Shown: in pieces, positions 43,787-55,596 of the stretch
Numbering within the stretch: the first letter of the stretch is position 1
How the letters are laid out: each line of letters starts with the position of its first letter
Assembly: GCF_963576675.1 (NCBI RefSeq)
Contig: NC_088913.1
Location: 20,410,001 to 20,474,000, forward strand
DNA length: 64,000 bases
Source: Euphorbia lathyris
Taxonomy: Eukaryota > Streptophyta > Magnoliopsida > Malpighiales > Euphorbiaceae
Direction of reading: 5' to 3'
Translations under genes and position numbers: made by a program
Notes under the pieces: model-generated
Database searches by the model: none
What the model saw: only the letters and a program-made list of their open reading frames with translations
Told to the model about the DNA's origin: nothing

Positions 43787-45499
43787 ATATCCAGTGAGAC
43801 AAGAGGTTTTAGTGTGACAATTATCTTATTGTGTGACATAACAAAACTACGTAGTTTTGATGATAATTAAAAAGGGCAATGTGGTAAATTTGTAAATAAA
43901 AGTAAAGAGAGGATAGAGAAAATTATTTTATTTCCTTTCTTTAAAATACATTTTCCCGACCTTTCTAACCTCGTTTTTCAAAAAATTTTATACTATTAGA
44001 CCCGTCTAAATTAGACGGTCATTTTGAGATCCCTGATGCTCAGGTAAAAAAATTTCCGGTGAACGAAATCCGGGTGGGCATTTTCTGGCGAGAAAAAAAA
44101 GTGCCAAGATAATTCTCAAAACATTTCAAAAAATGTAAAACATTATTCTGATAAACTTTAATTCTTGGGTCGAAACTGGATTTCTTACGGTTTAGTCCCA
44201 ATAAAACTTTTTCCTTAATTTTATCTATTTTACATGCTTCAACAATTTGTTGGGTCAAAACCGTAAGGAATCTCGCTTTGAGCCAAGAATTAAAGTTTCT
44301 TAAAATGATGTTTTACATGTTTTGGAATTTTTTGATAATTTTTTGAACACATTTTTTGTCCTACTTACATTGTTCCGACAGTGTACAAAATTGTTCCAAA
44401 TCAGTGTACCATTTGTTCCAACAGAATAAATCAGCGTACCAATTTTTTCAACAAAATAGTTATATTATTCCAGCATAATACTTATATTGTTCCAACATAA
44501 TAAATCAGTTTACCAATTGTTCCAAATCAATTTTATTATCTATGTCTTCAGTTCCATTTTTGTTTTTTAGTATTTAATATAGTATGTTCAAATTTATATT
44601 AGTTATATTATTTAGAAAATAATTGTAATTCTTATATTCTTCCAACAGAATAAATCTGTGTACCAATTGTTTCAAATCAGTGTACTAATTTTTCCAACAG
44701 AATAGTTATATTGTTGTAACAGAATACTTATATTGTTCCAACAGAATTGTTATATTGTTCGAACAAAATATTCTAACACATAGTGCTGAAAGGTATGATC
44801 AAAAAGTACCTAGAAAATTATCAAAAAATTCCTAAATATGTAAAATATCATTTTAAAAAACTTTAATTCTTGGCTCAAAATGAGATTACTTACGGTTTTG
44901 ACCCAATAAATTGTTGAAGCATGTAAAATAGATAAAATTAAGGAAAAGTTTTTATTGAGACTAAACCGTACGAAATCCTGCTTCGATCCAAGAATTAAAG
45001 TTTCTCAAAATAATGTTTTACATTTTTTGGAATTATTTGAGAATTTTTTGGGCACTTTCTGTTTTTTCGCCGGAAAACGCCCACCTAATCGCCAGATTCC
45101 GTTGATTTGGGACTAAACCGTAAGGAATCTCACTTTGAGTCAAGAATTAAAGTTTCTCAGAATGATGTTTTACATTTTGTGGAATTTTTAAAAAAAATTC
45201 TGGGCATTTTTTTCTCACAGAAAAACAGATCGACGGATTATGTTCACCATAATTTTTTTTACCTGAGCTTCTAAGATCTTAAAATGACCATATAATTAAG
45301 ACGAGTCCAACGGTATAAAAGTTTTTGAAAAACGAGGTTGAGAAAGTCGAGAAAATGCATTTTAAAGAAAAGAAATAAAATAATTTTTTCTTTCATTTTA
45401 TTTACAAATTTTTCGTCTTTCCCTGGTTAATTACAAAATTGGTCTTTGTCATACAATAAGGCTTGTCACACCAAAATAAATCTGTCGCACTGGTCATAT
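43787..45499. mobile_element. Foldback element, about 1.7 kb, with very long inverted arms
   Basis: The left arm (43787-44340) and right arm (about 44790-45499) are inverted copies: for example CGTTTTTCAAAAA... inverted to TTTTTGAAAAACG, and GTTTTGACCCAATAAATTG inverted to CAATTTGTTGGGTCAAAAC. Within each arm, ATTAAAGTTTCT and CCGTAAGGAATCTC blocks are themselves repeated. No ORF. The middle is a TTGTTCCAAC minisatellite. Confidence 0.75.
44360..44770. repeat. TTGTTCCAACAGAATA minisatellite in the foldback loop
   Basis: Variants of TTGTTCCAACAGAATA with CTTATA or AATCAGTGTACCAA linkers repeat about ten or more times. Confidence 0.8.
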
Positions 45500-45500
45500 A

Positions 45501-46348
45501 CTAATGTTCCTCCAACCCCCTTAACTTGTCCTAATTGGTCATTTTATCCCTCCAACTAATCGAATGTCCTATTTACCTCATTAACTCCATAAAAATGGTA
45601 TTTCTCATCACTTAACTTGTCCAAATTGGCCATTTTACCCCTCCCCCAACTTATCGAATATCCTATTTACCCCCCTTAACTCTATAAAAGTGGTATTCCT
45701 TACTTCTTATGATCATATTTACTCCTTACCTCTTATGATCATATTTACCCTATTAACTCCGTAAAAGTAATATTTCTTACCCTTTTATAGTGCAAAATTA
45801 ATAGGACTTATTCAAATGAGTTTGAATTTTTTTAATATCAACTTTTTTTATTTTGTTTTAATTTGATAATTATATTGATCCTTCATGTGTTTAGTACAAT
45901 AATATTGTATTACAATAATTGGATGATCCAAATTTAACTAGCAAACAAATTGAAAAGAGAATGAATGAATAAAAAATACAAATAACAAGAACATTAGTAT
46001 AAACAAGTTAAAGACATTATATGTAAGGATAAGGTACCAAAATAGGTCTATGGTTTTTGGGAAAGTATCAATTAAGGTTCCACGTATAAAATAGCACCAA
46101 TATAGGTTTAACGTTTAAAAAAAGGTATCAATTTAGGCCTCGATAACGGATTGCAAGGGGTGAGAAATACCACTTTTGTGGAGTTAAGGGGTAAATAGGA
46201 CATTCTATGAGTTTGGATGATGAATGGAAAAGTTGAGGGGGTGAGAAATACCACTTTTATGGAGTTAAGATGATAATAAGACATTCGATGAGTTGGAGGG
46301 GTAAAATGACCAATTTGGACAAGTTAAGGGGGCTGGAGGAGCATTAGA
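45501..46348. mobile_element. Inverted-repeat element, about 850 bp
   Basis: CTAATGTTCCTCCAACCCCC at the left and GGGGGCTGGAGGAGCATTAG at the right begin terminal inverted repeats of over 100 bp (TTAACTTGTCC, CCACTTTT, GAGTTAAGG). No convincing target duplication; Mutator-like by structure. Confidence 0.7.
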
Positions 46349-46968
46349 CCATTAATCTTTTGGGAAAATTACACAAAAATTCATCTTTTAACAACTATTT
46401 ACAACTATGTCAAGTCATAATTTTGGATTATGTCAAACTAGTAAAAGCAGTACTTTTAATATATTTTAAGGATTAGAATTTATAAATTAGAAGTTCTATG
46501 AATTGGAGTCTAAATTTTTTAAATTATGGTGTAAAATCATAATATATAGAGAATAATGGCATATTAAAAATTAACTTTAATGATATGACTTAGTTATAAT
46601 TTGTACTTAATTATGATATTCATGTATTTGACCCTAATCTTTTTCAAACTTGCCTTCAAAGCCTTATAACGGGTAATCAAAGAAGATATCAATTTATAGG
46701 CTCTGGAAGGTGTCATTACAATTAGAATCTATACTTTTTTTCAAAAGTGTTTAATTTTTGCAAATTGTTAAAGAAGCTTCTTCCAGTCTATTTTCCAAAA
46801 CACACCAAATTTCCAAACAAACAAACAGTACCTAACTTTTTAATACAGTGAATTTGATTAATCGATCTTTCATTATATTTTATAGTTAAACAAAAAAAAA
46901 ATGACAAACTTTTCAATTCCTCTTAGTTTTCCTGTTTAACAATATCTTTTTCTGCTACTTGTTTTCCA
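46349..46968. other. AT-rich intergenic DNA
   Basis: Nothing recognised. Confidence 0.5.
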
Positions 46969-46977
46969 TATCATTAC

Positions 46978-47368
46978 TAACATTAGAGCATCTCCAACAG
47001 CCTTTTAAATTGGCTTTTAAGTTAAAATTTAAGGAGGAAAAATAAAAAATCAGCTCCAACAGCCTCTTAGTGGCTCCTCAAATCACTAAGAGCCTCCTCA
47101 TCCTCTCTATTAATAGAGAGCCTCTCTCCACCTCTTAGTGTCTCCTAACTTTATATTTTATTAATAATTTATTATTAATAAGTCTCTCTCCTCACACTAT
47201 TGGTAATATAACAATAAATAATAATCTTAATAATAAAATAATAAATAAGGAGTGAATATAAAGAGCATTGTTGGAGATGATATATCTTAGTCACTCTTAA
47301 AACACTAAGAGTCAATTATTTATATTATTTATAGAGAGTTCATTAAGAGTCTCTTGGAGGTGCTCTAA
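46978..47368. mobile_element. MITE with GAGCATCTCCAAC ends and 9-bp duplication
   Basis: The perfect 9-bp repeat TATCATTAC flanks it (46969-46977 and 47369-47377). Ends TTAGAGCATCTCCAACAG and its inverse TTGGAGGTGCTCTAA. A 9-bp duplication indicates a Mutator-like element. Confidence 0.8.
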
Positions 47369-47415
47369 TATCATTACAAATATAAATATGACTATATTAA
47401 ATTAATTGTATCATC

Positions 47416-47795
47416 CTTAGAGCATTTCCAATAAGGTGACATGACTCTCTAAATTGTCAAATTTAGCTAGCCATTTAGAGAGTGATCACTCCAACAAGGT
47501 GACATGGCTCTCTAAAATAAATAGCTAGTCATTTTCACTAGCTAAATTTGGCTAGTCTCTTTGGCTAGCTATTTCTATTTTTTAATCATTCTTTCTCTTT
47601 TCTCTTTCTATCCTTATTCTACTTTTTCTTTTTTTCTTTAAATTTAATCACTTTTAATGATAAAATAATCAAATAGAGAGTCAAATAGCTAGCATGGTTG
47701 GAGCAAAACATAAATTTGGCTAGCTAAATTTGACTAAACTAATATTTTATATTATTTTAGAGAGCCAAATAGCTAGTTAGTGTTGGAGATGCTCT
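47416..47795. mobile_element. Related MITE with GAGCAT(C/T)TCCAA ends
   Basis: AGAGCATTTCCAATAAGG at the left and GTTGGAGATGCTCT at the right. The interior is rich in GCTAGCTA and TTTGGCTAGC repeats. No target duplication identified. Confidence 0.65.
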
Positions 47796-47847
47796 TACGT
47801 TCTTTCTTCTACATCATTTTCCCTAAGAGTAACTTATTAGTTATAGT

Positions 47848-48284
47848 CTATGAAGCACCGACTCGGATACGGACACGGGTGCCGGCATTTTTAGAAAATA
47901 TGAGACACGGATGCGGCGGGACACGGCAAATTCTATTCAGTTAATTATATATATTAGATATAAAAAAAACTTGATAAATCACAAATAAGTTATTCTCTAA
48001 GAGAAAGAAGCCCTAAATGTTTATAATCGCGATACAGGTGAGAATTAGATGTAGTTTAATTTTTTTTTTTTTTTTTGTCAAACTTTATAACTGAACCTTA
48101 CGTTTTAAAAGATTTAAAAAACAACCCTAAACTTTTACATATTTTCACCATTAGCCGAGTCCCCGTCGAGTCCCTACCGAGTCCCATCCGTGTCCCGTGT
48201 CACCACCGTGTCCCCATCGAGTCCCCGAGTCCGGCGAGTCCGACACGGCAGGGCGACCCCGGGGAAGAGTCTGTGCTTCATAGT
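47848..48284. mobile_element. GC-rich hAT-like MITE
   Basis: Inverted ends CTATGAAGCACCGACTC and GAGTCTGTGCTTCATAG. The interior has CGAGTCC/GGACACGG repeats and stands out from its AT-rich surroundings. The flanks share only a decayed TATAG. Confidence 0.6.
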
Positions 48285-48718
48285 ATAGGGAAAATTGCAT
48301 GTATGTACTTATAAACCAAATTCTCCTTGGTTTTCTCTGTTATTTTCTATTAGAAAAGAATGATAAAACACAATTTCAAATTACTCAGCTTTACATGCAT
48401 GTACTCTTAGTTCTCTCTTATTTCAACTTTATTTTACCAAGTCCTTAACTTCATCCATTTGTCAATTTTATTTTTATTACTAAAAATGCCTCAATTTTAT
48501 AGCTGAAACCTATTGAGTACACTCTTTTTTTTCCATTTTATTTGTTTTACAGCCCTATTAAAATTGTATACATACTTTGTTTGTATTAATAATAACATTT
48601 TATTGGTTTTATCTAATGTTTCTCTATGATGCACATATAGTTGAATTTGAAAAGTCCAATAGCACAAAACAAACACAAAAAGCTTAAACTTTTATATCCC
48701 CTAAGTAAATGTGTTGAA
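48285..48718. other. AT-rich intergenic DNA
   Basis: Nothing recognised. Confidence 0.5.
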
Positions 48719-48727
48719 TAAAATAAA

Positions 48728-49224
48728 GGGTAAATTTCAAATAAAACCCCGTGGTTTCACTATTTTCAGATAAAGGACTGTGGTTTACTTTTTGTCAAAA
48801 CGAGGATTGAGGTTTCACATTTGGATTAATGCTATTAAAACCATCTTTAACGACCTGAAAATGAAATTTTTCAAGAATTAAAGTTGTTCAATGTCATATT
48901 TTTTATGGAACTACATTTTCGATTTTCGAAAATCATCTTTTTTAGAACTTTCTCTCTCTAAATGTTAACTATCTCTCTCTTTACCAAACATCATCTAAAC
49001 AATCTCAAAATAAAAAAATTGAAGAATTAAAGTTGTTTAGAATATTAGTAATTCTTAAAATACGACATTTTTAAAGTCGTCAAGGGTGATTTTAATAGTA
49101 TCAATCGAAAAAGTCCTTATTTTGCTAAAATTGAAAACATCAATCCTCGTTTTGACAAAAAGTAAACCACAGTCCTTTATTTGAAAATTAGTGAAACCAC
49201 ATGAGTTTTATTTGAAGTTTACCC
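48728..49224. mobile_element. Mutator-like MITE (497 bp) with perfect 9-bp duplication
   Basis: TAAAATAAA at 48719-48727 and 49225-49233. Inverted ends GGGTAAATTTCAAATAAAAC and its inverse GAAGTTTACCC; arms of about 100 bp with GTAAACCACAGTCC. The interior holds AAGAATTAAAGTTGTT repeats shared with elements at 35158 and 37130. Confidence 0.88.
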
Positions 49225-49233
49225 TAAAATAAA

Positions 49234-49702
49234 TAAACAAATACAATTTTCAACATGTTTAAGATAAGAGTTATAATCCAATTTTCTAACACTTGAACAA
49301 TATGTAAACAACAGATGATACTGCTGATGTGCATAGTATATAGGAGTGACAATTTCTATCATGATACCATTGACATAGTTATCATTTTTTTCTTTTACAT
49401 TTATATCATCTATAATCATATGAAACATATAAATAACATAACAAGATTACCCGATTTGTCAAGCCTAGAAAATAGATTGCCCGTTATCCAAATTTAATCA
49501 TTTGAAAGTAGAAGTAAAGCCAGCAATATCTTTCATCCCTATTAAGAAAACTAGAAAGCAGATGCTGACTATATAAACTGTTAACAAGTTTTTGCAGATA
49601 GGTATAACAGTAGTTTATATTTACAAGGAAAAGAATTAACAAGTATACAAGTTACAGAAAATCCGTCCAAGATGTAAGAATCTGACACTTACATTTTGAT
49701 CT
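49234..49702. other. 3' flank of the 49703-52296 gene
   Basis: AT-rich; likely contains its 3' UTR. No other feature seen. Confidence 0.5.
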
Positions 49703-52296
49703 TCATTTTAAACTAGGAGCTATTTGTGATATTCTTTCGTCTTCCAGAAGTTCGTACGGATCAACATATTGTGGCAATGATTTGGCTACGTCAGTTCCGT
49801 CGTGGACAAAATCGGATCCAAAATACTGCCAAATGTAAAAGAGAATAGATTGCTGATTAACTTCAATCAAACACTTGGCAAAACATTTGTATGCATTTGC
49901 ACTATAATTGTGAAAGAACAGAAGCATATTTAAAAGGAAACAAAAACGAAGTCAAAATGGCGTCAATGAGGGACCAACGAGCAATAGAAGTATGGTTCAA
50001 GTAATAATCAATAGAATCACATGAATGCTAAATTCTAATAGCTTCAACTTATTCAAAACAACATCAAGCTTCCAAAAAATATAGATTTTCCATCTTTATA
50101 TGCGATACACCCCATAATAGCAGCATACTAAAATGTAGGCTTCTCTACTGATATTTTCTGCATTAACTATCATACAACTGGGCCAGTGAGCAGCACAAAA
50201 ACTAAGATTAAGTATCTTTAGCCAAGACATGATGAATGTTTTAACATTACCAACCCAATGCTGGATTTTTCTTAAATAGCTAATAAACTATTGTCAAAAC
50301 ACTATTAATGCCAGCAGTCAGTCAACTAATTCCAAATCCTTATCAGCAAACACCATAGTATGTGCTTCAGCACAATAAATGTAGATCTGAACCAGAAGAG
50401 GAAAATACCAATTGGAGCCAATCTAGCCCATCATTTCAGTCTACTTGCAAACACTTATTAGAATTATTGTTGGAATAAATTGCATAATTGCATTACTCTG
50501 CACTGCCCAAAGGAAGTTTTTGACTCGCCAAGATTAATGAATTTTCTTTAGTTCCCTTCCATACTTTTCTTCTGATTGGTCAACATAAACTCGGTTGGCC
50601 TCATGTACAAGTTATTCCTACTCCCAATGACTGAACTACAATACTTGTACTACTGGCTTATATCCTGATTTAAATCCATCTAACAATGGGTTGCATGATT
50701 CTAACCCCCAAATCTCAAATCTCATTGTCGATTTTTTTATCAGACTTTTTCAATAACATGCTCCAACTGCTAAATAACATGTTGAAATACAATAAACAAA
50801 GCATGAATCTAGAAAATTGAAATTTTCACATAATACAATTAAATGTGTTGGAAAAAAAACACAGCTCTGTAATTTAATGTTGTTCCATAATCGAAAACTC
50901 AAAATGTCCATTTTGACATCCCTATTCCCTAATGCACATTATAAACTTAAATATGTAAGACATAAAAAAAAAGGTTAGAGCTCACTAGGTAGACTGCAGA
51001 AAAAAATCCCACAGTACTGAGAATCAAAGGCCAGAATGCCAAGAAAAAAGTTCCTCCAAGTGTAAGCAAAAGTTTGGCACGAGGAATTAAACCCTGAAAC
51101 AGAGGGGGAAATTTTGTAACTATGCTGCAGTGCACAATTCAAAAGCAATAAAAGCTTAGTTCCAACAGAAAATATGGACAAAGTCAGATTACAGAATCAT
51201 TTCTGAATATACAAATGTCTTTAATTCATTAGAAAGAGCGAAATTCTAGTAATAATTGATACCCTTCTAAAATATACATGGATAGAGCTTATCCTCACCA
51301 GTGAAATTTGAAAGAGTATTATTCTCATAATATGCAGAGCTATGTTAAGCATGGTGATTCAAAAGATAATCTACAGATACTAGGCAGAAACTAAAGAGAA
51401 GCATCATCTCATTTTCTCACATAACATTTTTTCCCCTCTATGTTTTAAAGAATTAGGTCTCTGTAAATTAATAAGAAATCAAATTTCTGGAGCCAGTTTT
51501 ATTGCAGATTCATCAAAATCACTACACAAATTTCATCCTAAATGTTAACATGACAGAGAAATCAGGAAGAGAGAATCACTTCAAAACACTTTCTTCTCCA
51601 TGACAAAACTATTTCAGGATCCACTAAATCTAAGCATAACTAAACACAAACAGTTGATTAAGAAGACAGTTTATGATCTTTTTGTGTTTAATTCACTTCA
51701 ATTTGGACTAAATTAACTCTTAATACTGAAACATAGAACTTAAATCAACGTTTGAGATATGAAAAGAAAACAACCTCAAGGCCTTCACTGTTCAATGCCA
51801 TGGATCGCTCCCTTTGATTAGAAAGGCTCTGATCAAATCCAGTTGATACTGTGTTTCTTTTGAAGAAATCTCTAGCCTCTTCTCCAATCTTCATCTCATC
51901 TCCTGCACCATAACTGCTCTTCGTAGACTCTTCAAGCAATTGAGTAGGATTCATTCCTCTCCTCTTCAATTCTTTCATAAACAACGACTCCGGCGGTTCA
52001 TCGCCTTAAACAAAAACCAGAATAATAACCTTCAATAGAAAATCTAAAATAAAAAACACACAACTGAAAAAACTAAAACAAGAAATCAATGAAAAAGTAC
52101 CGTTGGTTTGATTATCTTCTTCTCGCACAGAGCAACTAATCCTCAAATTCGGCCTCCGGACGCATCTTCTCCAGCTAAAACTACTATAACTTTTCAATCT
52201 AATGACTGTTTTCCGGCAATTTGATTTAGCGGGAAAATCAGATTGGGAAACGGAAATCGGAGACGAAGTGGATTTCAGTAAGTACAAAGAAGCCAT
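49703..52296 (-). CDS. Predicted plastid-targeted small membrane protein, four exons, function unknown
   Basis: Proposed exons in transcript order: 52296-52101, 52004-51775, 51093-50986, 49825-49703. All junctions are GT-AG; the total is 657 nt, 218 residues. The first 55 or so residues are Ser/Arg-rich with few acidic residues (SFSWRRCVRRPNLRISCSV), like a chloroplast transit peptide. A soluble stretch follows (PPESLFMKELKRRGMNPTQL), then a single hydrophobic segment in exon 3 (LLLTLGGTFFLAFWPLILST with the following GFFSAVYL), long enough for one helix or a tight hairpin, then an acidic tail (YVDPYELLEDERI). I do not recognise the family with certainty; essential plastid proteins of similar size exist in Arabidopsis, but I make no assignment. 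Confidence 0.75.
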
Positions 52297-52680
52297 GTTT
52301 CTGTTAGGTCGTGTTTGGCATGAGAGCTAGAAATGATTGGAAGCTTTAAATCATGGATGGTGTACGAATTTTCCTTTTTAGTAGAGTTCGGAGGAAGAAA
52401 GGAAGGAGAGAATGACGAGAGCTGATGTCTTTGAGATTTTTGTCTCTCGTATCGCCTGTTCGGTATATTTTAGTGTGAGATAATGATAACTGATAAAATG
52501 CGCGGGGGAGGATTTGTGTACCAGATGGTTTTGTGGCATATAAGTTGAGCCACGTCACTGTGGGAATTGCCCACACAATTCCAGTCTTTACAAGATTGAA
52601 GCAAAAGGCTTCCGAACCTGGAAATTTATTTATAAAACTTCCCCCCTCCATATTAAAATGCTTTTCTAAAATATCACAAA

Positions 52681-52720
<40 letters not shown>

Positions 52721-52814
52721 ACCAAAATATTAATTTTCTTCATGGTTCAGAAGAAAAAAATAATAATATGGATGCATGTAACAGGTATACCATATTCATT
52801 ATGATCCAAAGAAT
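52297..52814. other. Upstream region of the plastid-protein gene, with an ATT microsatellite
   Basis: Likely 5' UTR and promoter of the minus-strand gene; no clear TATA box. ATT repeats at about 52681-52720. A minus-strand frame of 101 codons is not protein-like. Confidence 0.5.
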
Positions 52815-53140
52815 TAAATATGGTAAAATTTGACATCCAACTGATTTTCTTTGGGATAAATATGAACAAGTTTAACATTCCAACTCTTATGAAAGAAATC
52901 ACGACACTTACTAGCAATCCAATATAACGATGTCTGATTACGACTAGCCTTAATGATCAACCAAATAACGATATGTGAATCCAACTCCATAATCACCTTA
53001 TTATAGCTCCTATTTTAAGCAAACTTCAAATCTAAATATAAACCCCAATGATCTACTAGCACTGCATTAAATGTCAATGTTAATAGTGAACCCTCCAAAC
53101 CAACGTTCATTCTAGTCTAGCATAATTCCACTAGCAGTGA
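52815..53140 (-). pseudogene. LINE RNase H relic
   Basis: Minus-strand frame MELDSHIVIWLIIKAS then SWNVKLVHIYPKENQLD resembles the ELDS...V.HVYREAN part of LINE-type RNase H. Upstream on the same strand, GSLLTLTFNAVLVDHWGL fits the preceding helix. Frame breaks present. Confidence 0.5.
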
Positions 53141-53153
53141 CATAACCCAGGTG

Positions 53154-53890
53154 ATGCGAGGAACTCCAAGATGAGTTTGAGGAATCTCTTGAATGCCTGA
53201 GATAAGATAGAAAATAGGTCAAAGAGGGATCGACGACCCCGCTCCTATTTCTAAGTTAGTGATGGTTTGTGGGCTATTGAGTAGCGTATAAAGCTTAGGG
53301 TGAGCAAATGGGATTAAATAGAGCGCCTCTTTTAGAACTGTCTACCATATATTTATAAGGGAATCATGTTGTGTTCTCTAAATCTGAGTAGGAACCCACG
53401 TGGCAGTTTGTCTATGATTCTGTGAATCACCATGCCAGATGCGAGTAAGAACATGTGTGCCCTTAACGTCCCATTTGGCTGGTCCATATAGATCCAGCGA
53501 TTATTATTAAGGACGTCTGATTAATCCACGTGTATTACGATAAATTGGGTGATATCAAATATCCCTCTCATCCGAAGTCTCTATACCAAAGTGCTTTAGG
53601 GCTTCGTTATAAGGGATGACTAAAGGTTGAATCCTTTTTAAGCATTGGCTTGTGTAAGAGTTGAAGGCAGCATTTGGTTGACAATGAACTTTGATTTTTG
53701 TTTGACAAGATTGTCCTTCGGTTGGATTGCTAAAGATTTCTATTTGTTCAGAGGGTGGTAAGATTATGAAGCTATTCAACTAAGTCGTAACGTAAATTTG
53801 CTCGCTCCATGCTCACCGCACCAATTTGATGTGAGGAAATCTGCGCTGAGCTTGAGGAATCCCTTGAATGCCTGAAATAAGACAAAAAAT
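53154..53890. repeat. Two diverged direct repeats, possible leader of the Ogre-like element
   Basis: GAGGAATCTCTTGAATGCCTGA near 53180, here cut to GAATGCCTGAGATAAGA, matches GAATGCCTGAAATAAGA near 53870, each preceded by TGATG(C/T)GAGGAA. Between them is mixed non-coding sequence. Confidence 0.5.
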
Positions 53891-54120
53891 ATCAAATGGT
53901 TTGTCCTCACTTAATATCTTAAAAAGGGTAAGACCAGAACATGACCTTTGAATGTTCGTGTGATAGTTTGTGGGTTATCATATGGAATGTACATGTGATA
54001 CATATTAATAATAATAATAAAAATACCAATAATAAATACATATCACATATATTAAAGAAATAAATCAAATAAAACAAACAAGCAAATTAACACAAATCAC
54101 ATCTTAAATTAGCTTGACAG

Positions 54121-54138
54121 TCCCCAGTAGAGTCGCCA
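54121..54138 (-). promoter_or_regulatory. tRNA-Arg-type primer-binding site of an old Ogre/Tat-like element
   Basis: On the minus strand, TGGCGACTCTACTGGGGA. This is very close to the TGGCGACTCCGCTGGGGA primer site known in Ogre elements. It lies two bases from an LTR-like TGTCGC end at 54141. Confidence 0.7.
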
Positions 54139-54140
54139 AC

Positions 54141-55330
54141 TGTCGCTACCAGATTATCCACACATGTACGTTATATTAGTTAATAGTTTTTCTATTTTTA
54201 AATTATTTTTTAGAGTCCCCACCAATCAAAATTAGGGCGTGATTGGACATCGAAATTATGTGAATTTTAACGGATAAAGAGGTTTGTGAAATAGAGATTT
54301 TTGATTCATTTGTCGGTTACGTGTAAGGAAGAAAATATTGATTAATCACCATACCCCATCCAAGATTGGTATTAAAAGATGTGATGTTATGCTTAGCTTT
54401 AAATTTTTGATATAAGATAGGTGCGCGTATGTTTTTAGGATTTTTTTGGTCTAGGTTTATTTTAATTTGAAATTACGTAAATAACATACATGTAATTGTA
54501 TTTATCGAATTAAATTCCAATTCAATCTTACATGTACCAAAGATATGTGAATTAAAACATGAAGTTGAATAAGGAGTATTTTAAATATATTATAAACTCA
54601 AATAATATTTTATATTAATTTGAGCTAACTTGGTTAATTTATTGATTTGAGACAAAATCTCAGATTGATTTATTTTGGTTTGGATCTTCATGTATAATAT
54701 ACACATACTCTTATTTTAAAAATCTATTTTTTCTATTTTATGTATATCACATATACGATGTACAGAATGTGAATTATAATAAGGAATATTTTAAATGTAT
54801 TATTAACTTCAAATGATATTTTTTTTATCAATTTAAATTAATTTTATTGATTCGAGATAACATCCTAAATTGATTATTGTTTTTTTTAATTTTTGAATCA
54901 TGTATATAACATACACGTAATCGTACTTATTGAATTAAAATACAATTTAATTATATATATATATATATATATCAAATAAAATGTGAATTTTAATAAGGAA
55001 TGTCTTAAATATTTTATAAATAATAAATCAATTTGGCACTACATATATATAAGGTAAATTAAATTGAGAAAATTCTTAATATATATGAAATATTACCCTA
55101 AATAAAAGTCAAGCTTAAATTAGGAAGAAAAATTTAATTGTATTTTTTTACAAATTATTTGATTATAGAAAGTTATCTATTCAAGGTAGAAAATTTACCA
55201 AATATTACTTGGAATGAAAATTCAAACATTAATATATGAAAATAAAAATTGAAATTTTAGGAAGTATACGGAAAGAGATGTAATAAAGCTAAATGAAAAG
55301 AAGAATAAATAAATTTAACTTACCATTTTC
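54141..55330 (-). repeat. Old Ogre-like LTR, right boundary uncertain
   Basis: Begins TGTCGCTACC next to the primer site. GAGTCCCCACCAATCAAAATT with GGGCGTGATTGGAC nearby is typical of such LTRs. The rest is AT-rich with internal similarities (CATGTAATTGTATTTATCGA and a diverged copy near 54910). No second LTR was found. Confidence 0.45.
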
Positions 55331-55479
55331 TTTTTGAAAGTCAAAGATGTATTTTAAGAGTATTCTACCTTAATTTCCTTTTTTTTATTAAATCAAAGTT
55401 TATACTAATCTTTTCTAAAATTACCCTTTTAAAACATTCTCGGTCAAAACTAGTGCGTTTAAAAATCTCCCAATTAGAC

Positions 55480-55487
55480 TATAAAAG
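55480..55487 (+). promoter_or_regulatory. TATA box for the 55597-57458 gene
   Basis: TATAAAAG, 117 bp before the ATG and followed by a CT-rich stretch suited to a start site near 55512. Confidence 0.6.
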
Positions 55488-55596
55488 TAGCTAGTACTAA
55501 GTTCATTTCTACTTCTCTCACTCTTAGACTATATTACTTTTTTTTATCGTTTCTATTGAAAGAAATAGGCACTTTGAACATAGCAACTTGTTATCT

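Noticed and set aside
52346..52651. 101-codon minus frame upstream of the plastid-protein gene
   Set aside because: No domain, odd composition, and it lies in the likely 5' region of that gene.
53555..53779. 75-codon minus frame as a gag of the Ogre-like element
   Set aside because: No Gag motif and too short; left unassigned.
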